From an uncultured Eggerthellaceae bacterium (GTDB lineage Bacteria; Actinomycetota; Coriobacteriia; Coriobacteriales; Eggerthellaceae): a stretch of DNA of 64,000 nucleotides. Below the pieces are notes generated by a model that worked only from the letters and a program-made list of their open reading frames with translations, was not told the DNA's origin and did no database searches. A program made the position numbers and the translations under genes. Below, one piece after another: positions 15,317-24,071 of the stretch. Each line of letters begins with the position of its first letter. The stretch's first letter is position 1. The stretch covers positions 1 through 64,000 of the forward strand of contig CAKTUD010000003.1 in assembly GCA_934617425.1 (NCBI GenBank), given 5' to 3'.

Positions 15317-15787
15317 GTGCTTACCAGCAAGGAGCAAGAACTGCTTGATGCGTTGTCGCCGCGTGCTTCGAAAGAGAACGTGGAGATAGTGACCATCGAG
15401 GTGGTTGGTTCCAAGAAAGCACCCACCATCAGGGTATACATCGACACCGAAAACGGTGTGAGCTTTGATGAGCTGACAAGTGCCCAGGTCTGGATCAACG
15501 ACATCATGGACAAGCTTGATCCGTTCCCCGGTGCCTACACCTTGGAGGTGTCTTCGCCTGGCATCGACAGGCCTCTGCGCACGCCAGATCATTTCAGGGC
15601 ACAGCAGGGCAATACCGTGGTAGTGAAAACGAAACAGCAGATAGAGGGAAAAACCTCGTTTACCGGTACGGTGGCTTCGGTTGAAGACGATGCCGTTGTG
15701 CTTGGCTGCGATGGGACCGAGGTGCGCGTGTCTTTCGACGCGATGAAGCGTGCCCATCTCAAAGGCGAGATAGATTTCAGCTCTTAG
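15317..15787 (+). CDS. rimP: ribosome maturation factor RimP
   Basis: This 156-residue protein is needed for 30S subunit assembly. The N-terminal alpha/beta domain includes RVYIDTENGVSFDEL and the family-typical YTLEVSSPGIDRPLRTPDHF (S-P-G-x-x-R-P-L); the C-terminal SH3-like barrel ends with the V-S-F-D region. I choose GTG 15317 because GGGGAGGGGA sits six bases upstream; the longer frame from 15023 passes through the leader terminator and has no family support. It is the first gene of the rimP-nusA-ylxR-infB-rbfA cluster, the order found widely in bacteria. Confidence 0.92.
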   Translation: MLTSKEQELLDALSPRASKENVEIVTIEVVGSKKAPTIRVYIDTENGVSFDELTSAQVWINDIMDKLDPFPGAYTLEVSSPGIDRPLRTPDHFRAQQGNTVVVKTKQQIEGKTSFTGTVASVEDDAVVLGCDGTEVRVSFDAMKRAHLKGEIDFSS

Positions 15788-15799
15788 GAAAGGAAGAAA

Positions 15800-17011
15800 A
15801 TGGCTACTTCTGAACTTATTGAAGCTTTGCAGGCCTTAGCTCACGAACGTAAGATCGACGAGTTCTATCTCATCGAGCGCTTGGAAGAGTCTTTGGCGAA
15901 AAGCTATCAGCATATCCTCGATTTAGAGTGGGACGCCCGCGTCACCATCGATCGCGAGACGGGCAAAATCTATGTGTACGAGCTTGTTCCGGTTGGCGAG
16001 CCTGATGAGGAAACCGGCGAGTACTCCGAGTTCGAGGAGCGCGACGTCACTCCTAACGATGTGAGCCGCATCGCCGCCCAAAACGCCAAGAGCGTGATTT
16101 CTTCCATCGTGCGCGATGCAGGACGCCAGTCCATCTACGAGGAGTTCTCCAACCGCGTGGGCGATCTCGTCACCGGCACGGTGCTTCAGGGTACTCCTGA
16201 TTTCACCATCATCAAGATCCGCGACGGAGTTGAGGCCGAGCTGCCCCACTACGACACCAAGCGCAACCCCAATGAGCGTAATGAGCGTCCGGCGGGCGAG
16301 CACTATCGTCACAATCAGCGCCTCAAGGTGCTGATCATCGATGTGCGCGACCCCTCTTCCGACGAGCCTCGCGCTCGCGGCGAGCAGTCGCGTCCGGCCA
16401 TCGTCGTTTCGCGCACGCATCCGGATCTTATCCGTCGTTTGTTCGAGATCGAGGTTCCTGAGATTTACGACGGCTTGGTTGAAGTGAAAAGCATTGCCCG
16501 CGAGCCCGGCGTGCGCTCGAAGGTTGCCGTTCATTCGCGCGAGGCGAACCTCGATCCCGTCGGCGCGTGCGTGGGCCCCAAGGGCAGCCGCGTGCGCATG
16601 GTCGTCGAAGAGCTTCACAACGAGCGCGTTGACGTCATCCAGTGGAGCGAAGACCCTGCGCGCTATGTCGCCAACGCTCTCTCACCCGCAAAGGTGAACA
16701 GTGTTACCGTTGACGAGGAGAAGCATTATGCAACCGTGATCGTTTCCGACGATCAGCTTTCGCTCGCCATTGGCAAAGAGGGCCAGAATGCCCGTTTGGC
16801 AGCGCGTCTTACCGGTTGGCATATCGATATCAAGAGCACTTCCTTCTTGGGCCAGTCGTTGCTTGATGACGTCGACGAGCCCGAGGAAGACCTGCTCATC
16901 GACGAGGAGCCCGAATTCTGCGCATTCGTGAACGAAGACGGCACGCGTTGCCGCAATCACGCTCGTCCCGGCAGCCGTTTTTGCGGCATCCACGCCGATG
17001 GGGAAGAGTAG
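15800..17011 (+). CDS. nusA: transcription termination/antitermination factor NusA with C-terminal Cys/His knuckle
   Basis: The 403-residue protein binds RNA polymerase and RNA and modulates pausing, termination and antitermination. An N-terminal polymerase-binding domain (1-125), an S1 domain (about 130-200) and two KH domains follow in order; GACVGPKGSRVRMVVEEL is KH1 and AIGKEGQNARLAARLTGW is KH2. After residue 350 an acidic linker leads to an unusual tail with Cys374, Cys384, His387, Cys395 and His398 (ending GSRFCGIH), a likely small zinc-binding knuckle not present in E. coli or Mycobacterium NusA. AGGAAAGGAAG precedes the ATG. Confidence 0.95.
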   Translation: MATSELIEALQALAHERKIDEFYLIERLEESLAKSYQHILDLEWDARVTIDRETGKIYVYELVPVGEPDEETGEYSEFEERDVTPNDVSRIAAQNAKSVISSIVRDAGRQSIYEEFSNRVGDLVTGTVLQGTPDFTIIKIRDGVEAELPHYDTKRNPNERNERPAGEHYRHNQRLKVLIIDVRDPSSDEPRARGEQSRPAIVVSRTHPDLIRRLFEIEVPEIYDGLVEVKSIAREPGVRSKVAVHSREANLDPVGACVGPKGSRVRMVVEELHNERVDVIQWSEDPARYVANALSPAKVNSVTVDEEKHYATVIVSDDQLSLAIGKEGQNARLAARLTGWHIDIKSTSFLGQSLLDDVDEPEEDLLIDEEPEFCAFVNEDGTRCRNHARPGSRFCGIHADGEE

Positions 17012-17019
17012 GCGCGAGC

Positions 17020-17304
17020 ATGCAGGAATCTCGCCCCAAACGTCAACGCAGCTGCATCGCATGCGGTAAAGTAAGCGATAAGGTGTCGCTTCATCGTATC
17101 GTGCGCGCAAAAGATGGCCGCGTGACGTTCGATGCTACCGGGCGAGTTGCGGGTCGAGGTGCTTACGTGTGCTCGTCCGCATGCCTCGAAGTTGCGCTTG
17201 CCGGCAAGAAGTTGCAGCGTGCTTTGAGAGCAAACGTTGAGAAAGACGACGCAGAGCGCATCGCCGCGGACATCGCCGCAGCCGATGCAGCTTTGAAGCG
17301 ATAG
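17020..17304 (+). CDS. ylxR: YlxR family RNA-binding protein
   Basis: This 94-residue protein of the DUF448/YlxR family, encoded between nusA and infB as in most bacteria, has the family signatures RQRSCIACGKV near the N terminus and GRGAYVCSSACLEVAL in the middle. YlxR binds nucleic acid and has been linked to RNase P and transcription regulation in Firmicutes. The ATG at 17020, nine bases after the nusA stop, gives the usual length; the longer frame from 16948 lies inside nusA. The SD signal is weak, so expression probably depends on coupling with nusA. Confidence 0.88.
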   Translation: MQESRPKRQRSCIACGKVSDKVSLHRIVRAKDGRVTFDATGRVAGRGAYVCSSACLEVALAGKKLQRALRANVEKDDAERIAADIAAADAALKR

Positions 17305-17314
17305 GAGAGTGTAT

Positions 17315-20053
17315 ATGCCAGGAATGCGCGTACATGAGCTTGCGAAGGAGTATGGTTTGTCGAGCAAGGACATGCTCGATCGCCTTCGCGATTTGAAGAT
17401 TCCCGCGAAAAGCCATGCGAGCATGCTGGCTGACGCTTACGTGGAGAAGGTTCGCAAGGAAATGGGACCGGCTTCCGTTGCGGGCGACGTCGAAGAGGGC
17501 GTTGCAGTCAACACCGTCGAAGCCGAAGAGCTCGAAGCCAAGAAAAAGGCCGAAGAAGAGGAGCGCGCTCGCCGCGAGGCGGTCGAGAAAGAGCGTGCTC
17601 GTCGCGAAGAGGAGCGCGCTAAGCGTGGCGGTTCCAAGCCGCAGGCACCCCGCGCTGCGAAAAAACAGGCGCCCACCGACGACAACCCCTTCAAGAGCCT
17701 CGAAGCCCAGATCGCTGACGAGAAGGAGCGCGTGCGCCGCGAGAAGCAGGCGGCCGAGGCTCGTGCCCGCGCCGAGGCCCTTGCCAAGGACGTCGCGAAA
17801 AAACAGGCCGTCGAAGAGGCTATCCGCATGAGGCAGGGCGGCCATAAGGCCAGCACTGCCGCTCCTGCGCCCGATGTTGCCAAACCGCGCCCTAAGGCTC
17901 CCACCGCGAAGAAGAGCACCGGTTTCGATTCGCTGCTCTCGCAGATCGAATCGGAGCAGAAGCGCATTCAAGAGCAAAAGGCGCAGAACAAGGCGAACGG
18001 CAACGGCACCCGCCGCAACGAAAGCAGGTCCGGCAAGAAAAAGCATCATTCGGGTGAGCAATTCGTGCCCGAATTGGAGAATGCCGCCAACGGCGATGAT
18101 CGCTACGCGAAGATGGCCGTTCAGGTCGAGAAGCTTCAACGTGATAAGGTTCTCGCCGAGGCACGCGCCGCAGTGGCCGCCGCCACCACCAACGAAGGGA
18201 ATGGCGGCCGTCGTAAGAAACGCAAGGAGAAGCGCGAAGCCGAGGCACGTGAGAAGGCGCAGCAGCAGGCGATCGAGCACGGTATCGACCCGAGCTTGGT
18301 TCTTGATGATTCCGTTGTCGAGATTCCGCAGGGTGCGACCGTCGCCAAGTTCGCTGAGCTTTTGGGCGTTGGCCCCAACGAGGTGATCAAACGCCTGTTC
18401 ATGCTCGGCCAGGTTCTTACTCTTACCCAGTCGATGCCTGACGAGATGGTTGAGCTCATCGCCGACGACATGGGTCGCAAGGTTCGCGTCGTTTCTCCTG
18501 AGGAAGAGTATGCTGTCGTTTACAACGACACCGAGGAGGATTTGAAGCCTCGTCCGCCTGTAGTCACCGTTATGGGCCATGTCGACCATGGCAAGACTTC
18601 GCTGCTCGATGCCATTCGAAACACCGGTGTCGCCGCGGGCGAAGCTGGCGGCATCACGCAGCATATCGGCGCTTCGGTGGTTACCATCAACGGCCACCAG
18701 ATCACCTTTATCGATACTCCGGGTCACGAAGCCTTCACGGCGATGCGTGCTCGCGGTGCACAGGTAACCGACGTCATCGTGCTGGTGGTTGCAGCCGACG
18801 ACGGCGTCATGCCGCAGACCATCGAGGCCATCAACCACGCTAAGGCCGCCAACGTGCCTATCGTGGTTGCGGTTAACAAAATCGACAAGCCCGGCGCCAA
18901 CCCCGATCGCGTCCGTCAAGAGCTTACCGAATATGGCGTCATCCCCGAAGAATGGGGCGGGCAGAACATGTTCGTCGAGGTCTCTGCTAAAAAGCGCATC
19001 AACATCGACGGTTTGCTGGAAACTATCATCTTGCAGGCCGAGGTTCTTGAGCTCAAGGCCAACCCTGATGCTTTGGCATCCGGTTTCGTCATCGAGGCGA
19101 ACCTCGACAAGGGTCGCGGTCCCGTTGCCACCGTGCTTGTCCAACGCGGTACGTTGCATCCGGGCGACGCTGTTGTTGCGGGTACTTCCTACGGTCGCGT
19201 GCGCGCCCTCATCGACCCGCATGGTAATCATGCGAAAAGCGCTGCTCCCGCGGATCCGGTTGAGATCTTGGGTTTGAATAGCGTTCCTGTTGCCGGCGAC
19301 GAGTTCCGCGTGTTCGAGGACGAGCGCGATGCCCGCAAGCTTGCTGAGGAGCGCGCTTTGCGCGAGCGTTTGGCCGAACAGAACAACAAGGCTCACATGA
19401 GCTTGGACGACCTCTTCAGCCGCATTGAGGAAGGAAAGCAGACCGACCTCAACCTCATCATCAAGGCCGATGTTCAGGGCTCCATCGAGGCTTTGCGCGA
19501 TGCTTTCGACAAGATGGATCAGTCCGAAGTGCGTATCAACGTGGTTCACTCCGCCGTCGGCGGCATCACCGAGACCGATGTCACGCTTGCTGCCGCATCG
19601 GATGCCATCATCATCGGCTTTAACGTGCGTCCTACCGGCAAGTCGAAACAGCAGGCCGAGAAGGAGAAAGTGGATATCCGCCTGTATCGCGTTATCTATC
19701 AGGCGATCGAAGATATCAACGCTGCTCGTGTGGGTTTGCTCTCTCCCGACATCGTTGAAGAGGACACCGGTTCCGCCGAGCTTCGCGAGCTTTTCCGCGT
19801 GCCGAAGGTTGGCGTTATTGCCGGTTGCTACGTTACCGAGGGCGAGTTGCATCGCGATGACAACATCCGCATCGTCCGCAACGGCACGATCATCTTCGAG
19901 GGCAAGCTCGCGTCGATGCGCCGTTTCAAGGACGACGTCAAGTCGGTGAAGCAGAACTACGAATGCGGCTTGGGTGTCGACGGCTATCAAGACTTGAAGG
20001 TGGGCGACACCATCGAGGGTTACGTGGTCAAGGAAGTCGAGCGCACTGAGTAG
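17315..20053 (+). CDS. infB: translation initiation factor IF-2
   Basis: This 912-residue GTPase brings initiator tRNA to the 30S subunit. Residues 1-55 form the IF2_N domain (MRVHELAKEYGLSSKDMLDRL). About 70-330 is a long Lys/Glu/Ala/Arg-rich, probably coiled and disordered linker typical of Actinobacteria. A second IF2_N domain precedes the G domain (about 415 onward) with GHVDHGKTSLLD, DTPGHEAF and NKIDKPG; domains II, III and the C-terminal IF2 domains complete it. The start ATG 17315 has AGGAG seven bases upstream; GTG 17309 and ATG 17324 are less well placed. Confidence 0.96.
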   Translation: MPGMRVHELAKEYGLSSKDMLDRLRDLKIPAKSHASMLADAYVEKVRKEMGPASVAGDVEEGVAVNTVEAEELEAKKKAEEEERARREAVEKERARREEERAKRGGSKPQAPRAAKKQAPTDDNPFKSLEAQIADEKERVRREKQAAEARARAEALAKDVAKKQAVEEAIRMRQGGHKASTAAPAPDVAKPRPKAPTAKKSTGFDSLLSQIESEQKRIQEQKAQNKANGNGTRRNESRSGKKKHHSGEQFVPELENAANGDDRYAKMAVQVEKLQRDKVLAEARAAVAAATTNEGNGGRRKKRKEKREAEAREKAQQQAIEHGIDPSLVLDDSVVEIPQGATVAKFAELLGVGPNEVIKRLFMLGQVLTLTQSMPDEMVELIADDMGRKVRVVSPEEEYAVVYNDTEEDLKPRPPVVTVMGHVDHGKTSLLDAIRNTGVAAGEAGGITQHIGASVVTINGHQITFIDTPGHEAFTAMRARGAQVTDVIVLVVAADDGVMPQTIEAINHAKAANVPIVVAVNKIDKPGANPDRVRQELTEYGVIPEEWGGQNMFVEVSAKKRINIDGLLETIILQAEVLELKANPDALASGFVIEANLDKGRGPVATVLVQRGTLHPGDAVVAGTSYGRVRALIDPHGNHAKSAAPADPVEILGLNSVPVAGDEFRVFEDERDARKLAEERALRERLAEQNNKAHMSLDDLFSRIEEGKQTDLNLIIKADVQGSIEALRDAFDKMDQSEVRINVVHSAVGGITETDVTLAAASDAIIIGFNVRPTGKSKQQAEKEKVDIRLYRVIYQAIEDINAARVGLLSPDIVEEDTGSAELRELFRVPKVGVIAGCYVTEGELHRDDNIRIVRNGTIIFEGKLASMRRFKDDVKSVKQNYECGLGVDGYQDLKVGDTIEGYVVKEVERTE

Positions 20054-20094
20054 TTGAAGGTGCCGTGCACTTCGGTGCGGTTTAAGATTATCGA

Positions 20095-20130
20095 AGCGGG
20101 CATTCTGTATCATGGCAGGTGCCCGCTTTT
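20095..20130 (+). terminator. terminator-like hairpin between infB and rbfA
   Basis: AGCGGGCA (20095-20102) pairs with TGCCCGCT (20120-20127), with a 17-nt loop and TTTT at the end. A second smaller hairpin with a TTCG loop lies at 20066-20080. rbfA starts 20 nt later, so read-through is needed for expression of the downstream genes and this may tune their level relative to infB. Confidence 0.55.
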
Positions 20131-20150
20131 GCGATTAGATAGGAAACGAC

Positions 20151-20513
20151 ATGAAACAAGGTGCATCGAGCCGCCGCGTGAACGAGCAGGCCAGACAGGT
20201 TATCTCGGAGATCTTGATGTTCGAGATCTCCGATCCGCGCTTGTCCCTTGTGACCATTACCGGCTGCGAGGTCAGTTTCGACCGCAGTGTTTGTAACGTG
20301 TACTACACGGCCAATCCTGGTACGTACGATCAGGTTGATGCTGCATTTAAAAATGCAGCCGGGCGCATCCGCACGCTCATGGGCAAGAAATTGACGTGGC
20401 GTGTGACTCCCGAGCTGCGTTTCCTCCTTGACAAGAGCGTTGATCAGGCTGAGCGTATCGCGGTCGCCATCGAAGCCGAGCGCAAGCGCAATGCCAAGAT
20501 GGGGAATGAATAG
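20151..20513 (+). CDS. rbfA: ribosome-binding factor A
   Basis: This 120-residue KH-fold protein is required for 16S rRNA maturation and cold adaptation. It shows the family pattern RRVNEQARQVISEILMFEISDPRL near the N terminus and the later helix with RTLMGKKL followed by TPELRFLLDKSVDQAERI. AGGAAACGAC precedes the ATG. It follows infB after a terminator-like hairpin and is two bases from the next gene, so it heads the rbfA-nrnA-truB-ribF part of the cluster. Confidence 0.93.
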   Translation: MKQGASSRRVNEQARQVISEILMFEISDPRLSLVTITGCEVSFDRSVCNVYYTANPGTYDQVDAAFKNAAGRIRTLMGKKLTWRVTPELRFLLDKSVDQAERIAVAIEAERKRNAKMGNE

Positions 20514-20515
20514 CA

Positions 20516-21538
20516 ATGGCGTTGACGGCGCAGACAAATTCGACTCTGCACGATATCGCGCAGATCTTCGGCGCTGATTATAATCGGACATTTGCCTTAT
20601 GCGGCCACGTGAGCCCTGACGGCGATTGTCTGGGCTCGCAGCTTGCGCTTGCGCATGTGCTCCTTGCTCTTGGCAAAGAAGTCGCGCTTTTGCTGGTGAA
20701 AGATGACCCGATCGACGCGAAGTTGAAATTTCTCCCGGGATCGGAGTGGTTTGCGCCGGCGATGACGGTTGCGGGCGAAAAGAAGGTCTTCGATGTGTTC
20801 GTGGCGCTTGATGTGCCGATGCGTAGCCGTATCGGAGAAGCTGCGTGCGCACTGCTCGATAATGCGCGCGATTCGGTGACGATCGACCATCACGCTGCTC
20901 CTGTTGCGATGACCAAGCATGCGTATGTCGATCCCGGTGCGGCTTCTACCACCATGCTTGTTTGGGAGCTTTCCAAACTCTTGATGGATAAGCCACCTAT
21001 CGAGGCGGCCTTGTGCGCTTATACAGGGCTGGTTACCGATACCGGTTGCTTCCAATACCAAAACACCGACGCGAACGCGCTGCGCGTTGCCGCCGATCTT
21101 GTGGAACGAGGCGTAGAACCTGCGCGGGTTACGCGCGAGATCATGCAGAATCACTCGCTCGCTTCGGTGAAGCTCGAGGCGTTGGCGGCTGCGCGCATGA
21201 AGCTCATGGACTGCGGGCGTACTGCTCTTTCTTGGGTGACGGCAGACGACATGCGCGCTTGCGCCGCTACGAAGGAAGATGCCGATGGCGTCGTTAATAT
21301 GCTTCGGGGTATTCGCGGTGTGCGCGTGGCGTGCGCATTGCGCGAACAGAACGGGGAAATTCGTGGCAACTTGCGCTCGAAAGACGAAACCGATGTCTCT
21401 GTTCTCGCGCAACAATTTGGCGGGGGCGGTCATGCAGGCGCCGCAGGTTTTTCCCTCGATTGCTCCATGGAAGAGGCAATCGATAAGGTCTCGGCGCTTC
21501 TCTCGGCTTTGTTCGTCGATGAAAAGGATGCATGCTGA
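20516..21538 (+). CDS. nrnA: bifunctional oligoribonuclease/PAP phosphatase NrnA (DHH family)
   Basis: This 340-residue phosphoesterase degrades nano-RNA and/or dephosphorylates 3'-phosphoadenosine 5'-phosphate. The DHH domain shows GHVSPDGDCLGSQLAL (metal-binding D-x-D), FVALDVP, the DHH motif in VTIDHHAAP and TGLVTDTGCFQYQNT. The C-terminal DHHA1 domain carries the glycine-rich GGGGHAGAAGFSL motif. It lies between rbfA and truB, a frequent position. Start is ATG 20516, two bases after the rbfA stop; no strong SD, so coupling is likely. Confidence 0.92.
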   Translation: MALTAQTNSTLHDIAQIFGADYNRTFALCGHVSPDGDCLGSQLALAHVLLALGKEVALLLVKDDPIDAKLKFLPGSEWFAPAMTVAGEKKVFDVFVALDVPMRSRIGEAACALLDNARDSVTIDHHAAPVAMTKHAYVDPGAASTTMLVWELSKLLMDKPPIEAALCAYTGLVTDTGCFQYQNTDANALRVAADLVERGVEPARVTREIMQNHSLASVKLEALAAARMKLMDCGRTALSWVTADDMRACAATKEDADGVVNMLRGIRGVRVACALREQNGEIRGNLRSKDETDVSVLAQQFGGGGHAGAAGFSLDCSMEEAIDKVSALLSALFVDEKDAC

Positions 21539-22536
21539 TGAAACGCGGGACTTCGGGGTTGTCTCTTATTGTCGGCGTTCGCAAGCCGTCCGGCATGTCC
21601 TCGCACGATGTGGTCAACAAGGTGCGCGGTATTTTCGGCGAGAAGCGCGTCGGCCATACGGGTACGCTCGATCCACTGGCGGAGGGCGTTTTGCCCATAT
21701 GCGTGGGCCCCGCCACGCGCTTGGATAAATATCTGGTAGGTCACGACAAGGTTTACCGCGCTGTCGTTTCTTTCGGTACGGAAACCGATACGTGCGACGC
21801 CGAAGGCGAGGTTGTGGCAAGGTCTTCGGTGCCGAGCGCGCTCGACGACGAGTCTTATGCTCATGCAGCTCTTTTTGGCTTGATTGGTAAGCAGATGCAA
21901 ACCCCTCCTGCCTACAGCGCGGTGAAAATCAAGGGAAAGCCTGCCTATGAGCGCATTCGTGCAGGAGAGGACGTGCAAATCGACCCTCGTGAAATCGAGG
22001 TCTATCGGGCTGATCTTGTAGGAATCCGCACGGTTGGCTGTTCGGAGATTTCGTGGGTCATCGACCTCTCCGTCTCGAAAGGCACCTATATCCGTTCTAT
22101 TGCTCGCGATCTTGGCCGCAAGCTTGGTACCTGCGCTCATTTATCGGGTTTGCAGCGTTTGCAAGCGGGTCGTATCGCGATAGACGATTGCGTGACGCTC
22201 GAATCGTTGGCTGATCTTGGTGCGCGTGCGGCGCTCGACCCCGTGCGCGTTCTCGGCTATCGTTACGCTTTCGTCGACGATTTGCGGGCGGCCGCATTGA
22301 ACGGGAATCCCTTCGCGGGCGATGCGCTCGATTTGTACGAGCCATTGCCTCCTGCGAGTGACGAGCAGATTTGCGCCTGCTCGACAACGATCGTGCGTGA
22401 TTATTCGTCGCCCAAGCAAGATGAGCCTGTTGCTGTGTTGCTGGAAAATCGCTTGAAGGCGATCTATCGTTTCGATGCGACAAGATATTTGTGGATGCCT
22501 GACTGCGTGTTTTCCGTGGGGGTTTCTCGTGGATAG
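21538..22536 (+). CDS. truB: tRNA pseudouridine(55) synthase
   Basis: This 332-residue enzyme makes pseudouridine 55 in the T loop of tRNAs. The catalytic Asp45 is in GHTGTLDPLAEGVLP, and KGTYIRSIARDLG with Y-x-A-V-K-I-K-G-K-P-A-Y define the family. I prefer ATG 21538, which overlaps the nrnA stop (TGATG) and is nine bases from AAGGA; an ATG six bases upstream is also in frame. The region after about residue 240 is less conserved than in E. coli TruB. The 3' end overlaps ribF by eight bases. Confidence 0.94.
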   Translation: MKRGTSGLSLIVGVRKPSGMSSHDVVNKVRGIFGEKRVGHTGTLDPLAEGVLPICVGPATRLDKYLVGHDKVYRAVVSFGTETDTCDAEGEVVARSSVPSALDDESYAHAALFGLIGKQMQTPPAYSAVKIKGKPAYERIRAGEDVQIDPREIEVYRADLVGIRTVGCSEISWVIDLSVSKGTYIRSIARDLGRKLGTCAHLSGLQRLQAGRIAIDDCVTLESLADLGARAALDPVRVLGYRYAFVDDLRAAALNGNPFAGDALDLYEPLPPASDEQICACSTTIVRDYSSPKQDEPVAVLLENRLKAIYRFDATRYLWMPDCVFSVGVSRG

Positions 22537-23464
22537 TGCTGTTGTTGTGCAAGTTGATTCGGATTTCGGCAATATCGAGAGGCTTGCGGGCTCTGCGTGC
22601 TGTTTCGGGGTGTTCGACGGGGTTCATCGAGGACATCGCTGCCTCATCGATGCTACTATCGCAGACGCGCATGAGCGTGGCACGAATGCCGTTGTCGTTA
22701 CGTTCGATATCGACCCCGACGAGCTTTTCGATCCAGATGGCTTGCGCAAGCTCATGAGCAATGGTGCGCGCATCGATGCCTTGGCGCAAACGGGTGTCGA
22801 TTGCGTGCTCGTGCTTCCTTTCACGAAGGAATTCGCCGCGCTTGAACCGGAGGATTTTCTGACGACATGTTTTGGCGTGGCTTTGCCCCTTTCTTTAAAT
22901 GTTGGCAGTAACTTTCGTTTTGGCCGCAAGGCGAAAGGCGACGTGTATGAGCTTTCGCTTTGGGGCGCAAAACACGGTATGGCTGTTTTCGCTCATGATC
23001 TCGAAGAGCTTTCGGGCGAGCCTGTTTCCGCCACGCGCATCCGCAAACTTTTATTTGATGGGCGCAATATCAAGCAAGCCAACAAGCTGTTGGGGCGTCC
23101 TTATCGCATGGGCGGCCGTGTCGAGCGTGGACGCCAAGAGGGTCGCGATATGGGGTTTCGCACTGCGAATGTCTTCGTTGCGAAACAGCTGCGTGCATTG
23201 GGCGAAGGCGTGTATGCGGCCTATGCGACAGTTGATGGAAATCGCTACAAAGCTGCTGTTTCTGTGGGCGTCTCGCCTACGTTTGCCGACGAGACGCATG
23301 CGTTTTGCGAAGCGCATCTGCTTGATTTCGATGCCGATATCTATGGCGATATCATCGAGCTCGACTTTATCGAATGGCTGCGTCCGATGATGAAGTTCGA
23401 TGATGTGGACGAGCTCATTTCTACGGTTATGGGAAACATCAACTGGGTGCGCGCGAATCTCTAG
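22529..23464 (+). CDS. ribF: bifunctional riboflavin kinase / FAD synthetase
   Basis: This 311-residue enzyme makes FMN and FAD. The N-terminal nucleotidyltransferase domain has GVFDGVHRGHRCLI and the later S-A-T-R-I-R motif; the C-terminal flavokinase domain has GRPYRMGGRVERGRQEGRDMGFRTAN, followed by GVYAAYATVDG and the catalytic Glu region near LLDFDADIYG. Start GTG 22529 overlaps the truB end by eight bases and has GGGGG upstream; the open frame extends to 22475 but without family support. truB-ribF adjacency is widespread. It is the last rightward gene before the convergent yfcE-like gene. Confidence 0.93.
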   Translation: MDSAVVVQVDSDFGNIERLAGSACCFGVFDGVHRGHRCLIDATIADAHERGTNAVVVTFDIDPDELFDPDGLRKLMSNGARIDALAQTGVDCVLVLPFTKEFAALEPEDFLTTCFGVALPLSLNVGSNFRFGRKAKGDVYELSLWGAKHGMAVFAHDLEELSGEPVSATRIRKLLFDGRNIKQANKLLGRPYRMGGRVERGRQEGRDMGFRTANVFVAKQLRALGEGVYAAYATVDGNRYKAAVSVGVSPTFADETHAFCEAHLLDFDADIYGDIIELDFIEWLRPMMKFDDVDELISTVMGNINWVRANL

Positions 23465-23490
23465 GTTCTCGAGGCGTCAGAAGCGCTTGC

Positions 23491-24060
23491 TTAAAGCGTG
23501 TTCAGATCGAGTGTTTTCAGCACCCGTCCGTCAAGGGCGCGAAGCGAAAGCTCGTCTCCTTCGAGGAAAGCGAAGCTTGCGATTCCATCTTTCGGGATGC
23601 TCGTGCTTCCTGGGTTCAGCACGACGATAGGGTCGTCGACGGGGTTGTTCACGATATCAAGGCGCTTTTTATGCGTGTGCCCGCTTGCGAAAATGGTTTT
23701 CGCGGGCAAATGCGGAAGGTCGGATTCGGTTTGCTTCGGTCGGTGCCCATGGGCCAAGAAGAATGCGTGGCCGTTGATTTCCGTTTGAGAGTATTCCGAC
23801 ATGATGGGGAAATCGAGCACCATTTGATCTACTTCGGCATCGCAATTGCCGCGTACGCAGGTGATGATGGCTGCGTACGCGTTCAAACGCGCGATAAGCG
23901 CCTTGGGTGCATAACCTTTTGGGAGATCGTTTCGAGGACCGTGATACAGGATGTCGCCGAGAAGAACAAGTTTGTCGGCGCCAAGCATTTCGATCTGCTT
24001 TTCCAGCTCGGCGAATGCCGTTGCCGATCCATGGATGTCCGATGCGATTATCGCGTTCAT
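23491..24060 (-). CDS. yfcE: YfcE-type metallophosphoesterase
   Basis: This 189-residue calcineurin-like phosphoesterase of the YfcE/MJ0936 group has the metal ligands in order: SDIHGS (residues 8-13), GDILYHGPRND, VRGNCD, HGH (LAHGHRP) and SGHTHKK. Members hydrolyse phosphodiesters of small substrates; the natural substrate is not established. GGAGAG precedes the ATG. It is encoded 11 bp downstream of the dGTPase-like gene, so the two form a leftward operon. Confidence 0.88.
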   Translation of the reverse strand: MNAIIASDIHGSATAFAELEKQIEMLGADKLVLLGDILYHGPRNDLPKGYAPKALIARLNAYAAIITCVRGNCDAEVDQMVLDFPIMSEYSQTEINGHAFFLAHGHRPKQTESDLPHLPAKTIFASGHTHKKRLDIVNNPVDDPIVVLNPGSTSIPKDGIASFAFLEGDELSLRALDGRVLKTLDLNTL

Positions 24061-24071
24061 GTTCTCTCCAT

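Noticed and set aside
17135..20113. 992-codon open frame on the minus strand opposite infB
   Set aside because: It mirrors the codon pattern of infB, has no SD or recognisable domain, and infB on the plus strand is complete and certain.
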